From Paramagnetospirillum magnetotacticum MS-1 (lineage in GTDB: Bacteria > Pseudomonadota > Alphaproteobacteria > Rhodospirillales > Magnetospirillaceae), in the NCBI RefSeq assembly GCF_000829825.1, contig NZ_JXSL01000030.1, positions 131,501-195,500 of the forward strand: a DNA stretch of 64,000 nucleotides, read 5' to 3'. Made by a program: the position numbers and the translations under genes. The first letter of the stretch is position 1. Every line of letters starts with the position of its first letter. A model generated the notes under the pieces. The model was not told the origin of the DNA, did not search any database, and saw only the letters and a program-made list of their open reading frames with translations. Shown piece after piece: positions 12,552 through 21,757 of this stretch.

Positions 12552-13217
12552 ATGAACCGCCCCACCAACAAGGGTACCCGCACAGAAGATCTGCGCCGTC
12601 AGTTGGCGGACGAGATTCTGGATGGACGGCTGGCGCCGGGCCTTCACCTGGACGAACAGGAACTGGCCGCGCGCTTTGGTGTCTCCCGGACCCCGGTGCG
12701 GGAAGCCTTACGCCTGTTGGCTTCCACCGGGCTGGTTCAGGAACGCCCGCGCAAAGGCGCAGTGGTGGCGGTCATCACCCAGGAACGCATGGCCGAAATG
12801 TTCGAGACCATGGGCGAGATCGAGGCGGCCTGCGCCCGCTTTTGCGCCCTGCGGATGAGCGAGGACGAGAAGCGCGCGCTAGCCGAGCTCCATTCCGGCG
12901 CCGCCACGCTGGTGGCGGATGCCGATCCCGGTCTCTACGACCAGTTCAACACCGAATTCCATTCGGCGCTTTATGCCGGTTGCCACAACGGCTTCCTGGA
13001 GGAGACCGCCCGGGCCATGCGCCAGCGGCTGAGGCCCTTCCGCCGCGCCCAGTTCCGCATGACCGGGCGGGTCGAGCATTCCTGGGCCGAGCACGATGCC
13101 GTGGTCCGCGCCATCCTGCGAGGCGATGGAGAAACCGCCTACCACACCATGCGCGCCCACGTATCGGCGGTGGGCGACGCCTCGGCCGATCTGCTCAACC
13201 GCCTTCCGAGGCGATAA
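12552..13217 (+). CDS. GntR-family transcriptional regulator, FCD (FadR-like) subfamily
   Basis: Repressor-type regulator of 221 residues. The N-terminal winged helix shows 'LDEQELAARFGVSRTPVREALRLL', the hallmark of GntR proteins. The C-terminal FCD ligand-binding domain is helical with metal-ligand-like histidines in 'EFHSAL', 'CHNGF' and 'HSWAEHDAV'. The ATG at 12552 is the natural start; the open frame extends 97 codons upstream through sequence with no protein-like character. Its 3' end overlaps that of the convergent allophanate hydrolase gene by 23 bp. It is the obvious candidate for binding the TGCATGCA-like sites around it and before the transporter. Confidence 0.9.
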   Translation: MNRPTNKGTRTEDLRRQLADEILDGRLAPGLHLDEQELAARFGVSRTPVREALRLLASTGLVQERPRKGAVVAVITQERMAEMFETMGEIEAACARFCALRMSEDEKRALAELHSGAATLVADADPGLYDQFNTEFHSALYAGCHNGFLEETARAMRQRLRPFRRAQFRMTGRVEHSWAEHDAVVRAILRGDGETAYHTMRAHVSAVGDASADLLNRLPRR

Positions 13218-15006
13218 AGGCCCGCCAGCCGCCGAAGGCCGAGATCTCCCTCGCCCCTTGGACTGCGCAGGCCTCGCACAGAAAGCCGCTGACCGTGCGC
13301 CCGTCGTCCAGATCCACCTGACCGATCCCCAAAGGCGCCGGAATGGTGGCGACGAACCGACCGAACGCGTCCGGCGTCATCTCCCAGATTTCGCCCTCGA
13401 TGGAGGCACCTGCCCCATCCGCGAGACGCACCAATCCCGGGCGCCGAGGCGTGCCGGGCAGGGCGTAGAACCCATAGACCGGGGCGGTCCGGCAGCTTTC
13501 CACCAGCCTGCCTCCCAGGCCGGTCAACTGCCCGTTCAGGGGCTGGCCGCTCAGATGCCCACCCACAACCAGCATCCGCGCCAGCCCGCCGCGGCCATAT
13601 TCCATGGGACGGGCGGGAGGCGGCAGCCGGGTGCTGCCCATGGGCAGGCCCGACTGCCGATGCAGGGCGCTGGCCGCATCGGCCGCCATGGCCTCGGCGA
13701 AGGCGGGGGCCATCAGGGTGACGCCACAGGGCAGGCCATCCGGCCGCATGGCCGAAGGAATGGCGATGGCGCACAGGTCCAGCAGGTTCACGAAGTTGGT
13801 GTAGGCCCCGAGATTGGTGTTGGTGGCCACGGGATCGGCCATCACCTGATCGATGGTGTAGATGGTGCCGCTGGTGGGCAGCAGCATCAGGTCCATCAGG
13901 GTCCACTGCGCCGCGGCCTTGGCCCGCAATTCCTCCAGACGGTAGGTGGCGCGGAAGGCGTCCACGGCACTCTTCTGGACTCCGCCCATAATGATACCAC
14001 GCGTCACATCCAGGGCGGCGGATGGATGGGCGGCGATGAAGTCGCCCACCGCCGCCGTGCGCTCGGCCACCCAGGGGCCGGAATAGAGCAGATCGGCCAC
14101 CTCGGCGAAGGGGGCGAAATCGATCTCGACCACCTGCCAGCCCAGGTCGCGCGCCCGCCCGACCGCCTGGACATAGCTCTGCTGCGCCGCGTCGTCGCCG
14201 AAGAACCGCAACTGGCCGGAGGCCGGCACCCCCATGCGCCGCCCCCTGGCCGGGGCAGGTGGCATCACCGGAGCATGGCGGCTGAAAGCGTCGCCGGGAT
14301 CGTATCCGGCCAGCACCTCCAGGACGCTCATGCTGTCCTCCACGGTCAGGGTGAAGACCGAGACGCAATCCAGCGAGCGGCAGGCCGGAACCACGCCGCG
14401 GGCACTGACCAGCCCCTTGGTGGGCTTCAGGCCGACGATGTTGTTGAAGCCCGCTGGCACCCGCCCCGAGCCAGCGGTGTCGGTGCCCAGCGAAAAGGAC
14501 ACAAGGCCAGCGGACACCGCCACCGCCGAACCCGAACTGGACCCGCCGGGAATGTAGTCGGCATTAAAGGGGTTGCGGGCCACGCCGTAGGGCGATCGCA
14601 CCCCCACCAGGCCGGTGGCGAACTGGTCCATGTTGGTCTTTCCCACCAGGATCGCTCCGGCGGTCAGTAGGCGGCGAACGGTCTCGGCATCGGCTTCGGC
14701 CGTGTATGCATAATCGGGACAGCCAGCGGTGGTGGGCATTCCGCCCACATCGATATTGTCCTTCACCGCGAACGGAATGCCGTACAGAGGCAGTTCCGCG
14801 CGCCGGGCCTCTGGAACCGCCTCTAGTTCGACCGCGCGCCGCAGCAGGCTCGCCTCATCGCTCTTGGCGATCCATACCTTATCGTCACCGGCGGCCTTGA
14901 TCCGCGCCAGGACCTGCGCCACCACCTGGGATGGGGTGAAGGACCCCGACGCATAGCCGGCGGCAAGGGAGGCGAAATCCAGGCTGGAAGAGAGCGACAG
15001 GGTCAT
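13195..15006 (-). CDS. atzF: Allophanate hydrolase
   Basis: Amidase-signature enzyme of 603 residues that splits allophanate into ammonia and CO2. The catalytic Lys is in 'FAVKDNID', the cis-Ser in 'GGSSSGSA' and the nucleophile Ser in 'DTAGSGRVPA'. The C-terminal portion after about residue 470 fits the extra domain of allophanate hydrolases ('GLGGRLVESCRTAPVYGFYALP') and gives the full-length AtzF/DUR1 size. The ATG at 15006 is preceded by GAAGGA. No urea carboxylase or biuret hydrolase lies in the window, so the source of allophanate is unknown. TGCATGCA sites in its leader and the divergent ABC transporter suggest co-regulation by the adjacent GntR protein. Confidence 0.9.
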   Translation of the reverse strand: MTLSLSSSLDFASLAAGYASGSFTPSQVVAQVLARIKAAGDDKVWIAKSDEASLLRRAVELEAVPEARRAELPLYGIPFAVKDNIDVGGMPTTAGCPDYAYTAEADAETVRRLLTAGAILVGKTNMDQFATGLVGVRSPYGVARNPFNADYIPGGSSSGSAVAVSAGLVSFSLGTDTAGSGRVPAGFNNIVGLKPTKGLVSARGVVPACRSLDCVSVFTLTVEDSMSVLEVLAGYDPGDAFSRHAPVMPPAPARGRRMGVPASGQLRFFGDDAAQQSYVQAVGRARDLGWQVVEIDFAPFAEVADLLYSGPWVAERTAAVGDFIAAHPSAALDVTRGIIMGGVQKSAVDAFRATYRLEELRAKAAAQWTLMDLMLLPTSGTIYTIDQVMADPVATNTNLGAYTNFVNLLDLCAIAIPSAMRPDGLPCGVTLMAPAFAEAMAADAASALHRQSGLPMGSTRLPPPARPMEYGRGGLARMLVVGGHLSGQPLNGQLTGLGGRLVESCRTAPVYGFYALPGTPRRPGLVRLADGAGASIEGEIWEMTPDAFGRFVATIPAPLGIGQVDLDDGRTVSGFLCEACAVQGAREISAFGGWRAFIASEGG

Positions 15007-15031
15007 GGCAGCGATCCTTCGGCGGAAGTTG

Positions 15032-15051
15032 TGCATGCACGCATGCATGCA
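15032..15051. promoter_or_regulatory. Putative GntR operator pair in the atzF leader
   Basis: Two adjoining TGCATGCA-type palindromes (15032-15039 and 15041-15051) lie 26-45 bp upstream of the allophanate hydrolase start, where a bound repressor would block transcription. They belong to the motif cluster seen beside the regulator gene and at the transporter promoter. Confidence 0.5.
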
Positions 15052-15105
15052 AATAGCGCGCCGAACCCCAAAATCCACGCCTTCAGCACGACTGACCGCC
15101 ACATA

Positions 15106-15113
15106 TGCATGCA
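15106..15113. promoter_or_regulatory. Putative GntR operator (TGCATGCA)
   Basis: Perfect TGCATGCA palindrome within a longer ATGCATGCAT, 100 bp upstream of the allophanate hydrolase start in the divergent intergenic region. Another 16-bp perfect palindrome (15249-15264, GGGGCTAGCTAGCCCC) lies further along and does not match this motif. Confidence 0.45.
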
Positions 15114-15324
15114 TTAGCTGGATTATTGATCATTTTCGCACATTTTTTAATCACATCCTGGCTTTTGGTTATTTTTGATGCGCTTGAGCCCCCCTCCCTC
15201 GGCCGTCCACACGAAAAATCGTCAAGGAGCAGCTTAGTTTATAGGCAGGGGGCTAGCTAGCCCCACCCCATTCCGACGGACGCAAAACCACCGTTTTCCA
15301 AAGAATAAATCAGGATATCGCTGC

Positions 15325-15339
15325 TGGCACGGAGATTGC
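15325..15339 (+). promoter_or_regulatory. Sigma-54 (RpoN) promoter for the ABC transporter
   Basis: TGGCACG (15325-15331), four bases, then TTGC (15336-15339). This is the -24/-12 consensus with correct spacing, preceded by the preferred pyrimidine. It would start transcription near 15350, about 50 bp before the substrate-binding-protein start. Nitrogen-limitation control through RpoN is expected for such a system; a clear NtrC site was not found upstream. Confidence 0.75.
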
Positions 15340-15347
15340 CTCTACCT

Positions 15348-15359
15348 TGCATACATGCA
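15348..15359. promoter_or_regulatory. Putative GntR operator at the transporter transcription start
   Basis: TGCATACATGCA, an inverted repeat placed exactly where the sigma-54 promoter would start transcription. Binding there would repress the transporter when the inducer is absent. Same motif family as the sites at 12460, 15032 and 15106. Confidence 0.5.
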
Positions 15360-15400
15360 GGCGGCCCGCCGCCCCGATCTGATCCGCGAGGAGGGAGTTC

Positions 15401-16990
15401 ATGAACGCTTTGCTGCGCACCACAGGACTGGCAATGGCCTTGGCACTTTGCTCCGTGCCCGCCATGGCACAAAGCCGGGACGAGTCCCTCCTTGTCGTCG
15501 TGGAATCCGGGACGAACAGCCTGGACATCCATGCGGTCGGCGCCAATCCCGCCAGCTACGGCGTCACCTGGAACATCTATGACCGTCTGCTGACCTACGG
15601 GACCAAGACCCTGGCCGACGGCACGCTGTCCTACGACTATTCCAACATCAAGCCCGAACTGGCCGAGAGCTGGGCCTTCACCGCCGATGACGAGATTACC
15701 TTCAAGCTGCGCAAGGACGCCAAGTTCCACGACGGCACCCCGATCACCGCCAAGGACGTGAAGTGGTCCTTCGACCGCATGGTGGCGGTGGGCGGCTTTC
15801 CCACCTTCCAGATGAAGGCGGGGTCGCTGGAAAAGGCCGAACAGTTCACCGCCCTGGACGACCACACCTTCAAGATCAAGCTGCTGCGCAAGGACAAGCT
15901 GACCGTGCCGGATCTGGGCGTGCCGGTTCCCATCGTGCTGAACTCCGAACTGGTCAAGAAGCACACCACCGAAAAGGATCCCTGGGGCCTGGAGTGGAGC
16001 AAGAACAATGACGCCGGCGGCGGCGCCTACAGGGTGGAAAGCTGGAAGCCGGGAGAGCAGTTGGTGCTGGTCCGCTTCGACGAATGGAAGAGCGGCCCCC
16101 TGCCCAAGATGAAAAAGATCGTCATCCGCGACGTCCCCTCGTCAGGCAATCGCCGCGCCCTGGTGGAGCGGGGCGACGTGGACCTGTCCTTCGATCTGCC
16201 GCCCAAGGATGCCCAGGAACTGGCCAAGGGCGGCAAGGTCAAGGTGGCGGGCGCCCCCATCGAGAACTCGCTGTGGTATGCGGGCATGGGGGTCAAGCAG
16301 CCGCCCTTCGACAACGTCAAGGTCCGTCAGGCGGTGGCCTATGCCTTGCCCTACCAGAAGATCATGGATGCCGTGGTCTACGGCCGCGCCATTCCCATGT
16401 TCGGCGGCCCCGCCCAGCCGTCCAAGGCCGCGTGGCCGCAGCCCTCGCCCTATAACACCGATATCGCCAAGGCCAAGAAGCTGCTGGCCGAGGCCGGTTT
16501 CCCCAACGGCTTCGAGACGGTCATCCACATCAACCAGGGCGTCGCCAGCCTGTCCGAGCCCATGGCTACCCTGACCCAGGAATCCCTGGCCCAGATCGGC
16601 ATCAAGGCCACCATCAACAAGGTGCCGGGCGCCAATTGGCGGGCCGCCATGCTGAAGAAGGACATGCCGATGTTCATCGACACCTTCGCTGGCTGGCTGA
16701 ACTATCCCGACTACTACTTCTTCTGGGGCTATCACGGGCAGAACGCGGTGTTCAACGTGATGAGCTACCAGAATCCCGAGATGGACAAGCTGATCGACGC
16801 CTCGCGCTTTGAAACCGATCGCGCCAAGTACGAGGAGCAGGTGAAGGGCGTCGTCAAGATCGCCTGGGACGACGTGCCGCGCGCGCCGCTGTTCCAGTAC
16901 TACCTGGACGCCGCCATGGGCAAGAAGGTCCAGGGCTACACCTACTGGTTCCATCGGGCCATCGACTTCCGGTCCATTTCCAAGAATTGA
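15401..16990 (+). CDS. ABC transporter substrate-binding protein, SBP_bac_5 (Dpp/Opp) family
   Basis: Periplasmic solute receptor of 529 residues. It has a signal peptide ending at 'PAMAQ', then the family pattern 'YDRLLTYGTKTL ... LAESWAFTADDEITFKLRKDAKFHDGTPITAKDVKWSFDR' (only part quoted here in spirit: the 'KFHDGTPITAKDV' motif is diagnostic). Length is normal. The GAGGGAGTTC ribosome site precedes the ATG. First gene of a five-gene transporter unit under the sigma-54 promoter. The family binds peptides, nickel or small amides; the divergent allophanate hydrolase suggests a nitrogen-rich ureido or amide compound (inference). Confidence 0.9.
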   Translation: MNALLRTTGLAMALALCSVPAMAQSRDESLLVVVESGTNSLDIHAVGANPASYGVTWNIYDRLLTYGTKTLADGTLSYDYSNIKPELAESWAFTADDEITFKLRKDAKFHDGTPITAKDVKWSFDRMVAVGGFPTFQMKAGSLEKAEQFTALDDHTFKIKLLRKDKLTVPDLGVPVPIVLNSELVKKHTTEKDPWGLEWSKNNDAGGGAYRVESWKPGEQLVLVRFDEWKSGPLPKMKKIVIRDVPSSGNRRALVERGDVDLSFDLPPKDAQELAKGGKVKVAGAPIENSLWYAGMGVKQPPFDNVKVRQAVAYALPYQKIMDAVVYGRAIPMFGGPAQPSKAAWPQPSPYNTDIAKAKKLLAEAGFPNGFETVIHINQGVASLSEPMATLTQESLAQIGIKATINKVPGANWRAAMLKKDMPMFIDTFAGWLNYPDYYFFWGYHGQNAVFNVMSYQNPEMDKLIDASRFETDRAKYEEQVKGVVKIAWDDVPRAPLFQYYLDAAMGKKVQGYTYWFHRAIDFRSISKN

Positions 16991-17001
16991 TTGCCCTAAC
17001 C

Positions 17002-17023
17002 GAGGCGGCCCAATGGCCGCCTC
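17002..17023. terminator. Intra-operon stem-loop after the binding-protein gene
   Basis: Perfect 9-bp stem (17002-17010 / 17015-17023) with a 4-nt loop, 12 bp after the binding-protein stop and 20 bp before the permease start. Such loops typically attenuate or stabilise the upstream mRNA so that the binding protein is made in excess. No T run follows. Confidence 0.6.
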
Positions 17024-17042
17024 CCCTGGCGGGAGCCATCCC

Positions 17043-18065
17043 ATGCCGCCTGTCATCTTGCTGATCGCCAAACGAATCCTGGGCGCCCTGCCCAGTATCG
17101 CCGCCGTGGTGGTCGTCACCTTCGTTCTGACCAGGGCTCTGCCGGGCGATCCCGCCGCCTATTTCGCCGGTCCCGCCGCCGACCAGGAATCGGTCGAGGA
17201 AATCCGCCGCAAGCTGGGCCTGGACAAGCCCCTTCCCGTTCAGTTCATCGCCTATCTGGGCGACCTCGCCCAGGGAAATTTCGGAACCTCGCTGACCACC
17301 GGCCAGCCGGTCGCCGCCGACATCGCCCAGCGCCTGCCCGCTTCGGTGGAGCTGACCCTATGCGGCCTGGTGCTGGCCCTGGTGATCGCCATTCCGCTGG
17401 GTATCGCCGCCGCCACCCGGCCGGGATCCTGGGTCGACCATCTGGCCCGGGTGATCAGCACGGCGGGAGTGTCGCTGCCAGTCTTCTTCACGGGGCTTCT
17501 GCTGGTCTACATCTTCTATTACCTGCTGGGCTGGGCACCCGCGCCCATGGGACGCCTGGACCTATTCGCCACCGCGCCGCCCACCATCACCGGTTTCTAT
17601 CTGGTCGATTCCCTGATCGCCGGAGACGGAGCCGCCTTCCGCGCCAGCGCCGCCCAGTTGGCCCTGCCAGCCCTGACCCTGGGCCTGTTCGCCCTGGCCC
17701 CCCTGGCCCGCATGACGCGCGCCTCCATGCTCGGCGTGCTGTCCTCGGACTTCATTCGCACCGCACGGGCCAGCGGCCTGTCGCGGGGAACCGTGCTGGT
17801 CACCTATGCACTGCGCAACGCCCTGCTGCCGGTGGTGACGACGCTCGGCATGGTCTTCTCGTTCCTGCTGGGCGCCAATGTGTTGGTGGAAAAGGTGTTC
17901 GCCTGGCCGGGAATCGGCTCCTACGCCATCGAGGCGCTGGTGGCCTCCGACTATGCCCCCGTTCAGGGCTTCATCCTCACCATGGCGGTGATGTATGTGG
18001 CCCTCAACCTGATGATCGACATCCTCTACGGCCTGATCGATCCGCGCGTGAGGATCGAGGGATGA
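17043..18065 (+). CDS. ABC transporter permease, DppB/OppB type
   Basis: Inner-membrane permease of 340 residues with about six hydrophobic segments. It has the DppB-type start ('KRILGALPSIAAVVVVTFVLTRALPGDP') and the EAA-loop region 'RTARASGLSRGTVLVTYALRNALLPV' (shown as landmarks). The ATG at 17043 follows GCGGGAG; an in-frame ATG ten codons earlier overlaps the hairpin and is less likely. The stop overlaps the next start (ATGA). Confidence 0.9.
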   Translation: MPPVILLIAKRILGALPSIAAVVVVTFVLTRALPGDPAAYFAGPAADQESVEEIRRKLGLDKPLPVQFIAYLGDLAQGNFGTSLTTGQPVAADIAQRLPASVELTLCGLVLALVIAIPLGIAAATRPGSWVDHLARVISTAGVSLPVFFTGLLLVYIFYYLLGWAPAPMGRLDLFATAPPTITGFYLVDSLIAGDGAAFRASAAQLALPALTLGLFALAPLARMTRASMLGVLSSDFIRTARASGLSRGTVLVTYALRNALLPVVTTLGMVFSFLLGANVLVEKVFAWPGIGSYAIEALVASDYAPVQGFILTMAVMYVALNLMIDILYGLIDPRVRIEG

Positions 18066-18907
18066 GCGAGACAACCCGCCATATCCGCTACGTCCTGGCC
18101 GAGAACCCGGTCACCGCCGGGGCCTTCGCGGGCTTCGCGCTGCTGATCCTGCTGGCGCTGTTCGGTCCCGCTCTTGCCCCCTACGACCCGCTGGTCAGCA
18201 ATACAGATCTGGCGCTCAGCCCCCCAAGCGCCGAGCACTGGTTCGGCACCGATCACCTGGGCCGCGACATCTTGTCGCGCGTCATGGTGGCGGCCCGCCT
18301 GGACATGCAGATCGCCCTGGCGGCGGTGACACTCTCCTTCGCCTTCGGCTCCCTTCTGGGCCTGTTGGCGGGCTGGCACGGCGGCCGCGTCGACCGCATG
18401 ATCGGCCGGGTGGTGGATACGGTGATGGCCTTCCCCCTGTTCGTGCTGGCCATGGGGATCGTCGCCGCCCTGGGCAATACCGTGGGCAACATCATCTATG
18501 CCACGGCCATCATCAACATGCCCTTCTACGCCCGCATGGCCCGCGCCGAGACAGCCGCCCGGCGGGACGCCGGATTCGTCGAAGCGGCGCGGCTGTCGGG
18601 CAATTCCGATCTGCGCATCCTGGCTTTCCAGATCTTCCCCAACATCCTGCCGCCCATGATGGTGCAAGCCTCGCTGAACCTGGGCTACGCCATACTGAAT
18701 GCCGCCGGCCTGTCGTTCATCGGCTTGGGCGTTCGCCCGCCCACGCCGGAATGGGGCATCCTGGTGGCCGAGGGTGCCACCTACATCGTCTCCGGCGAGT
18801 GGTGGGTCGCCCTGTTCCCCGGCCTGGCCCTGATGGCGGCGGTGTTCTGCTTCAACCTGCTGGGCGATGGGTTGCGCGACATCATTGACCCCCGCAGGAG
18901 GACATGA
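18062..18907 (+). CDS. ABC transporter permease, DppC/OppC type
   Basis: Second permease, 281 residues, with an N-terminal OppC-type membrane segment. It has the signature 'HWFGTDHLGRDILSRV' and an EAA-type loop 'FVEAARLSGNSDLRIL'. It overlaps its upstream and downstream neighbours by four bases (ATGA), so translation is coupled. It pairs with the DppB-like protein to form the membrane channel. Confidence 0.9.
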   Translation: MSETTRHIRYVLAENPVTAGAFAGFALLILLALFGPALAPYDPLVSNTDLALSPPSAEHWFGTDHLGRDILSRVMVAARLDMQIALAAVTLSFAFGSLLGLLAGWHGGRVDRMIGRVVDTVMAFPLFVLAMGIVAALGNTVGNIIYATAIINMPFYARMARAETAARRDAGFVEAARLSGNSDLRILAFQIFPNILPPMMVQASLNLGYAILNAAGLSFIGLGVRPPTPEWGILVAEGATYIVSGEWWVALFPGLALMAAVFCFNLLGDGLRDIIDPRRRT

Positions 18908-19875
18908 TGCTGCTGTCCGTCGAGAACCTCTCCCTTTGCTTTCGCACCCGCTCCGGCGTGGTGCGCGCCCTGGAGGATGTCAGCCTGTCCCTGGCCAAGG
19001 GCGAGACCCTGGGCGTGGTGGGTGAATCGGGATCGGGAAAGTCGGTCCTGTCCTTTGCCGTGATGGGGATCTCCGATTCCGCCGCCACGGTGACGGGGGG
19101 CAGCATCCGCTTCGAGGGCCTGGACCTTCTGACCAGCGACGGCGACTCATTGGACGAACTGCGCGGCGCCGAGATGGCGATGATCTTCCAGAACCCGCGC
19201 ACGGCGCTCAACCCCATCCGCCCGGTAGGGCGGCAGATCGCCGACGTCTTGCTGCGCCACGGCGGCGTCACCCATGCCCAGGCCAAGGCCAAGGCCGTGG
19301 AGATGCTGGCCAAGGTGCGGATTCCCGATCCCGAACGCCGCGCCCTGGCCTATCCCTTCGAGATGTCGGGCGGCATGTGCCAAAGGGTGATGATCGCCCT
19401 GGCCCTGGCCTGCGGCCCCAAGCTGCTGATCGCCGACGAGCCCACCACGGGTCTGGACGTGACCACCCAGGCGGCGATCATGGATCTGATCGAAGAACTG
19501 GCGCGGGAAAGCAACATGGCCACGTTGCTGATCACCCATGACCTGGGCCTGGCGGCGGAACGCTGCCATCGCATCGCGGTCATGCATGCCGGTCATGTGG
19601 TGGAGGTGGCTCCGGCGGACGAGCTGTTCGCCAATCCACGCCATCCCTATACCGCGCGGCTGATCGCCACCACGCCGCGGCCAAGCACCAGCCTCGCCGG
19701 TCTGGAGCCCATACCCGGCTCACTGCCGGATCTTCGGGGCGAACTGCCCCCCTGCCGCTACGCCGAACGTTGTGAACGCCGGACTCCGGACTGCGACCGC
19801 CAGCCGTTGCTCCGCCAGGGCGATGCCAGCCGGACCGTCGCCTGCCGCAACCCGATCATGGGAGATGCCGCATGA
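18904..19875 (+). CDS. ABC transporter ATP-binding protein, DppD/OppD type
   Basis: ATPase of 323 residues. Walker A is 'GESGSGKS', the signature is a slightly unusual '[15 protein letters not shown]' and Walker B is '[12 protein letters not shown]'. The C-terminal Cys-containing oligopeptide-transporter tail has 'PPCRYAERC' and a later 'PDC', as in OppD/DppD. It starts at the ATGA overlap with the permease. ATG codons at 18904 and 18907 are both possible. Confidence 0.92.
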   Translation: MMLLSVENLSLCFRTRSGVVRALEDVSLSLAKGETLGVVGESGSGKSVLSFAVMGISDSAATVTGGSIRFEGLDLLTSDGDSLDELRGAEMAMIFQNPRTALNPIRPVGRQIADVLLRHGGVTHAQAKAKAVEMLAKVRIPDPERRALAYPFEMSGGMCQRVMIALALACGPKLLIADEPTTGLDVTTQAAIMDLIEELARESNMATLLITHDLGLAAERCHRIAVMHAGHVVEVAPADELFANPRHPYTARLIATTPRPSTSLAGLEPIPGSLPDLRGELPPCRYAERCERRTPDCDRQPLLRQGDASRTVACRNPIMGDAA

Positions 19876-20822
19876 GGCCGCTTCTCGACGTCGTGGATCT
19901 GTGCCGCCGTTTCCCCGTGGGCAAGGAATCCTTCCTTCACGCCGTGGACAATGTCAGCCTGCACGTTCAAAGGGGCGAGGCGGTGGGGCTGGTGGGTGAA
20001 TCCGGCTGCGGCAAGTCGACCCTGGTGCGCATGCTGACCCGCGTCCTGGACCCCTCGGAGGGCTCCATCCGCTTCGAGGACAAGGAGATCGGCTATATCC
20101 CGGCTGCGCGCTTCACGCACTCGCCCGAGCGGGGCCTGATCCAGATGGTATTCCAGGACCCGACGGAAAGCCTCAACCCCCGATTCACCGCCTTCGACTG
20201 CATCGCCGACCCTCTGAAGCGGCTGAAAGGCCCCTGGACCCAGGCCAGCCTCACGGCGCGGGTGGAGGAACTGGCTTCCATGGTGGGGCTGCCGCTGCCG
20301 CTGCTGACCCGCTTTCCCCACCAATTGTCCGGCGGTCAGAAGGCCCGCGTCGGCATCGCCCGCGCCCTGGGCCCTGAACCGCGCCTCCTGATCCTCGACG
20401 AGCCCACATCGGCGCTGGATGTTTCGGTTCAGGCGGTGATCCTGAAGCTGCTGGACGATCTTCGCCTGCGCCTGAACGTCAGCTATCTCTTCGTCAGCCA
20501 CGATCTCAATGTGGTTCGGCTGCTGTGCAGCCGGGTGGTGGTGATGTATCTGGGCAAGGTGGTGGAAAGCGGCCCAACGGACCGGGTGTTCGACAGCCCG
20601 GCTCATCCCTATACCCGCGCCCTGCTGTCCGCCATCCCCTCGGCACGCGGCGCCCCGCCCCTGCGCTTCCGCCTGTCCGGAGAACCGCGCAGCCCCATCG
20701 ACCCCTCTCCACAGGTTTGCCGCTTCTTCGGCCGCTGCCCGGAGGGACATGCCCGCTGCGAGGCCGAGATGCCGGATCTGCAACAGTTGGGGCCTGATCA
20801 TTTCGCGGCCTGCCATGGATAG
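19872..20822 (+). CDS. ABC transporter ATP-binding protein, DppF/OppF type
   Basis: ATPase of 316 residues and last gene of the transporter unit. Walker A is 'GESGCGKST', signature 'LSGGQKARVGIARAL', Walker B 'LLILDEPTSALD', and the tail again has the spaced cysteines ('VCRFFGRC'). Coupled to the preceding gene by ATGA overlap. A weak 6-bp hairpin at 20940-20956 may mark the transcript end. Confidence 0.92.
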   Translation: MRPLLDVVDLCRRFPVGKESFLHAVDNVSLHVQRGEAVGLVGESGCGKSTLVRMLTRVLDPSEGSIRFEDKEIGYIPAARFTHSPERGLIQMVFQDPTESLNPRFTAFDCIADPLKRLKGPWTQASLTARVEELASMVGLPLPLLTRFPHQLSGGQKARVGIARALGPEPRLLILDEPTSALDVSVQAVILKLLDDLRLRLNVSYLFVSHDLNVVRLLCSRVVVMYLGKVVESGPTDRVFDSPAHPYTRALLSAIPSARGAPPLRFRLSGEPRSPIDPSPQVCRFFGRCPEGHARCEAEMPDLQQLGPDHFAACHG

Positions 20823-21463
20823 CCTTAGCATCCTCTTCCAAGTACACGCCTTGGCTCATGGCCATGCTGTGGTCAGCGAAAGCCGCTTCAGGGATTGCTG
20901 GCCTGGGTGACCGCCTGCCGCGTGAATTCTATGTTCCAACCCCGTGAAAAACGGGGGAATTGCCCTTTTCACGCGCTTACGTAGTTCTTCTTTTGTTCTT
21001 GACATTTTCAGATGAAGCTGGCATGGTCCGCCGGCTCGGCTCTCACAAGTGATGGGCGAGCATTTGGCGCCCGGCATCCGCATTCCCCATCCCGTCATAC
21101 GCACGCGGCTGCGCGGCCTTGGCCTTGCCACCATAAACAGAAAGCTCTCCCAGGCGGACAATTCTTCGTCCGATGACGGCCAGCAATTGGCCTATAATCC
21201 GGCAGCAACCAATCTGCTCGACACGATCTTGCAGCGGAGGTCGAAAGGCGGCGGTGGCGGTGGCAATTCCTGCCCCGGCGACCGGGGGCCGGGGATCGAA
21301 CGAGGATTGCGATAGATTGGCGGAGCTTGATGAGGATATGTGCCGGAGGCTTCCTCCGATTCCGCGCTTGCGTCAGCCGTGCTGGGAATCTGCGAACCAG
21401 CGGAACGCGGCCTGCAAGGCAGGCCGCCCGATGCCGCCGCTCAATACTGGAGATTGGTAACGC
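20823..21463. other. Intergenic region without a supported gene
   Basis: 641 bp between the transporter unit and a small hypothetical gene. Short open frames on both strands have no ribosome site, no family resemblance and overlapping rivals. The only structure seen is the hairpin at 20940-20956 (CCCCGT/ACGGGG). It may contain decayed gene remnants. Confidence 0.5.
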
Positions 21464-21757
21464 ATGGATGAATACGCCGTTGAGGTAAGGGCCAAGGGAG
21501 CCGATAGCTCCCTTGAACCGTTTCACATCTATGTTGGTGCGCCGGAGATCAAGGATGGCGTACATGCCTGCCTGTGGTGGTGCACCGGGTTTAGTGGTGG
21601 TTTTTGGCAGGGCGGAGCGTCACCGGAACAAGCATATCGAGAGGCATTCAAGAATGTCGCCCGGCTGATCCATCACGATGGCTTGACCCTGCTAACGACC
21701 GAGGGCGCCCCCTTCCACCTTCCTGATCCACCTGACGGATGCGAGGAGAAGGGATGA
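21464..21757 (+). CDS. Hypothetical protein, 97 residues
   Basis: Small acidic soluble protein. The 'F-H-I-Y-V-G-A-P' opening, paired cysteine-tryptophan segment and a C-terminal helix ('ASPEQAYREAFKNVARLI') loosely recall DUF6968-like proteins, but the match is by eye and weak. It overlaps the next start by four bases (ATGA), so the two are co-translated. Codon usage is host-like. Confidence 0.6.
   Translation: MDEYAVEVRAKGADSSLEPFHIYVGAPEIKDGVHACLWWCTGFSGGFWQGGASPEQAYREAFKNVARLIHHDGLTLLTTEGAPFHLPDPPDGCEEKG

Noticed and set aside
15249-15264. Perfect 16-bp palindrome GGGGCTAGCTAGCCCC as a GntR operator
   Set aside because: It does not match the TGCATGCA motif shared by the other sites; its role is unknown and it may be a hairpin or another factor's site.
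21049-21315. 88-codon open frame upstream of the 97-residue gene
   Set aside because: Low-complexity glycine run, competing frames on both strands, no ribosome site.
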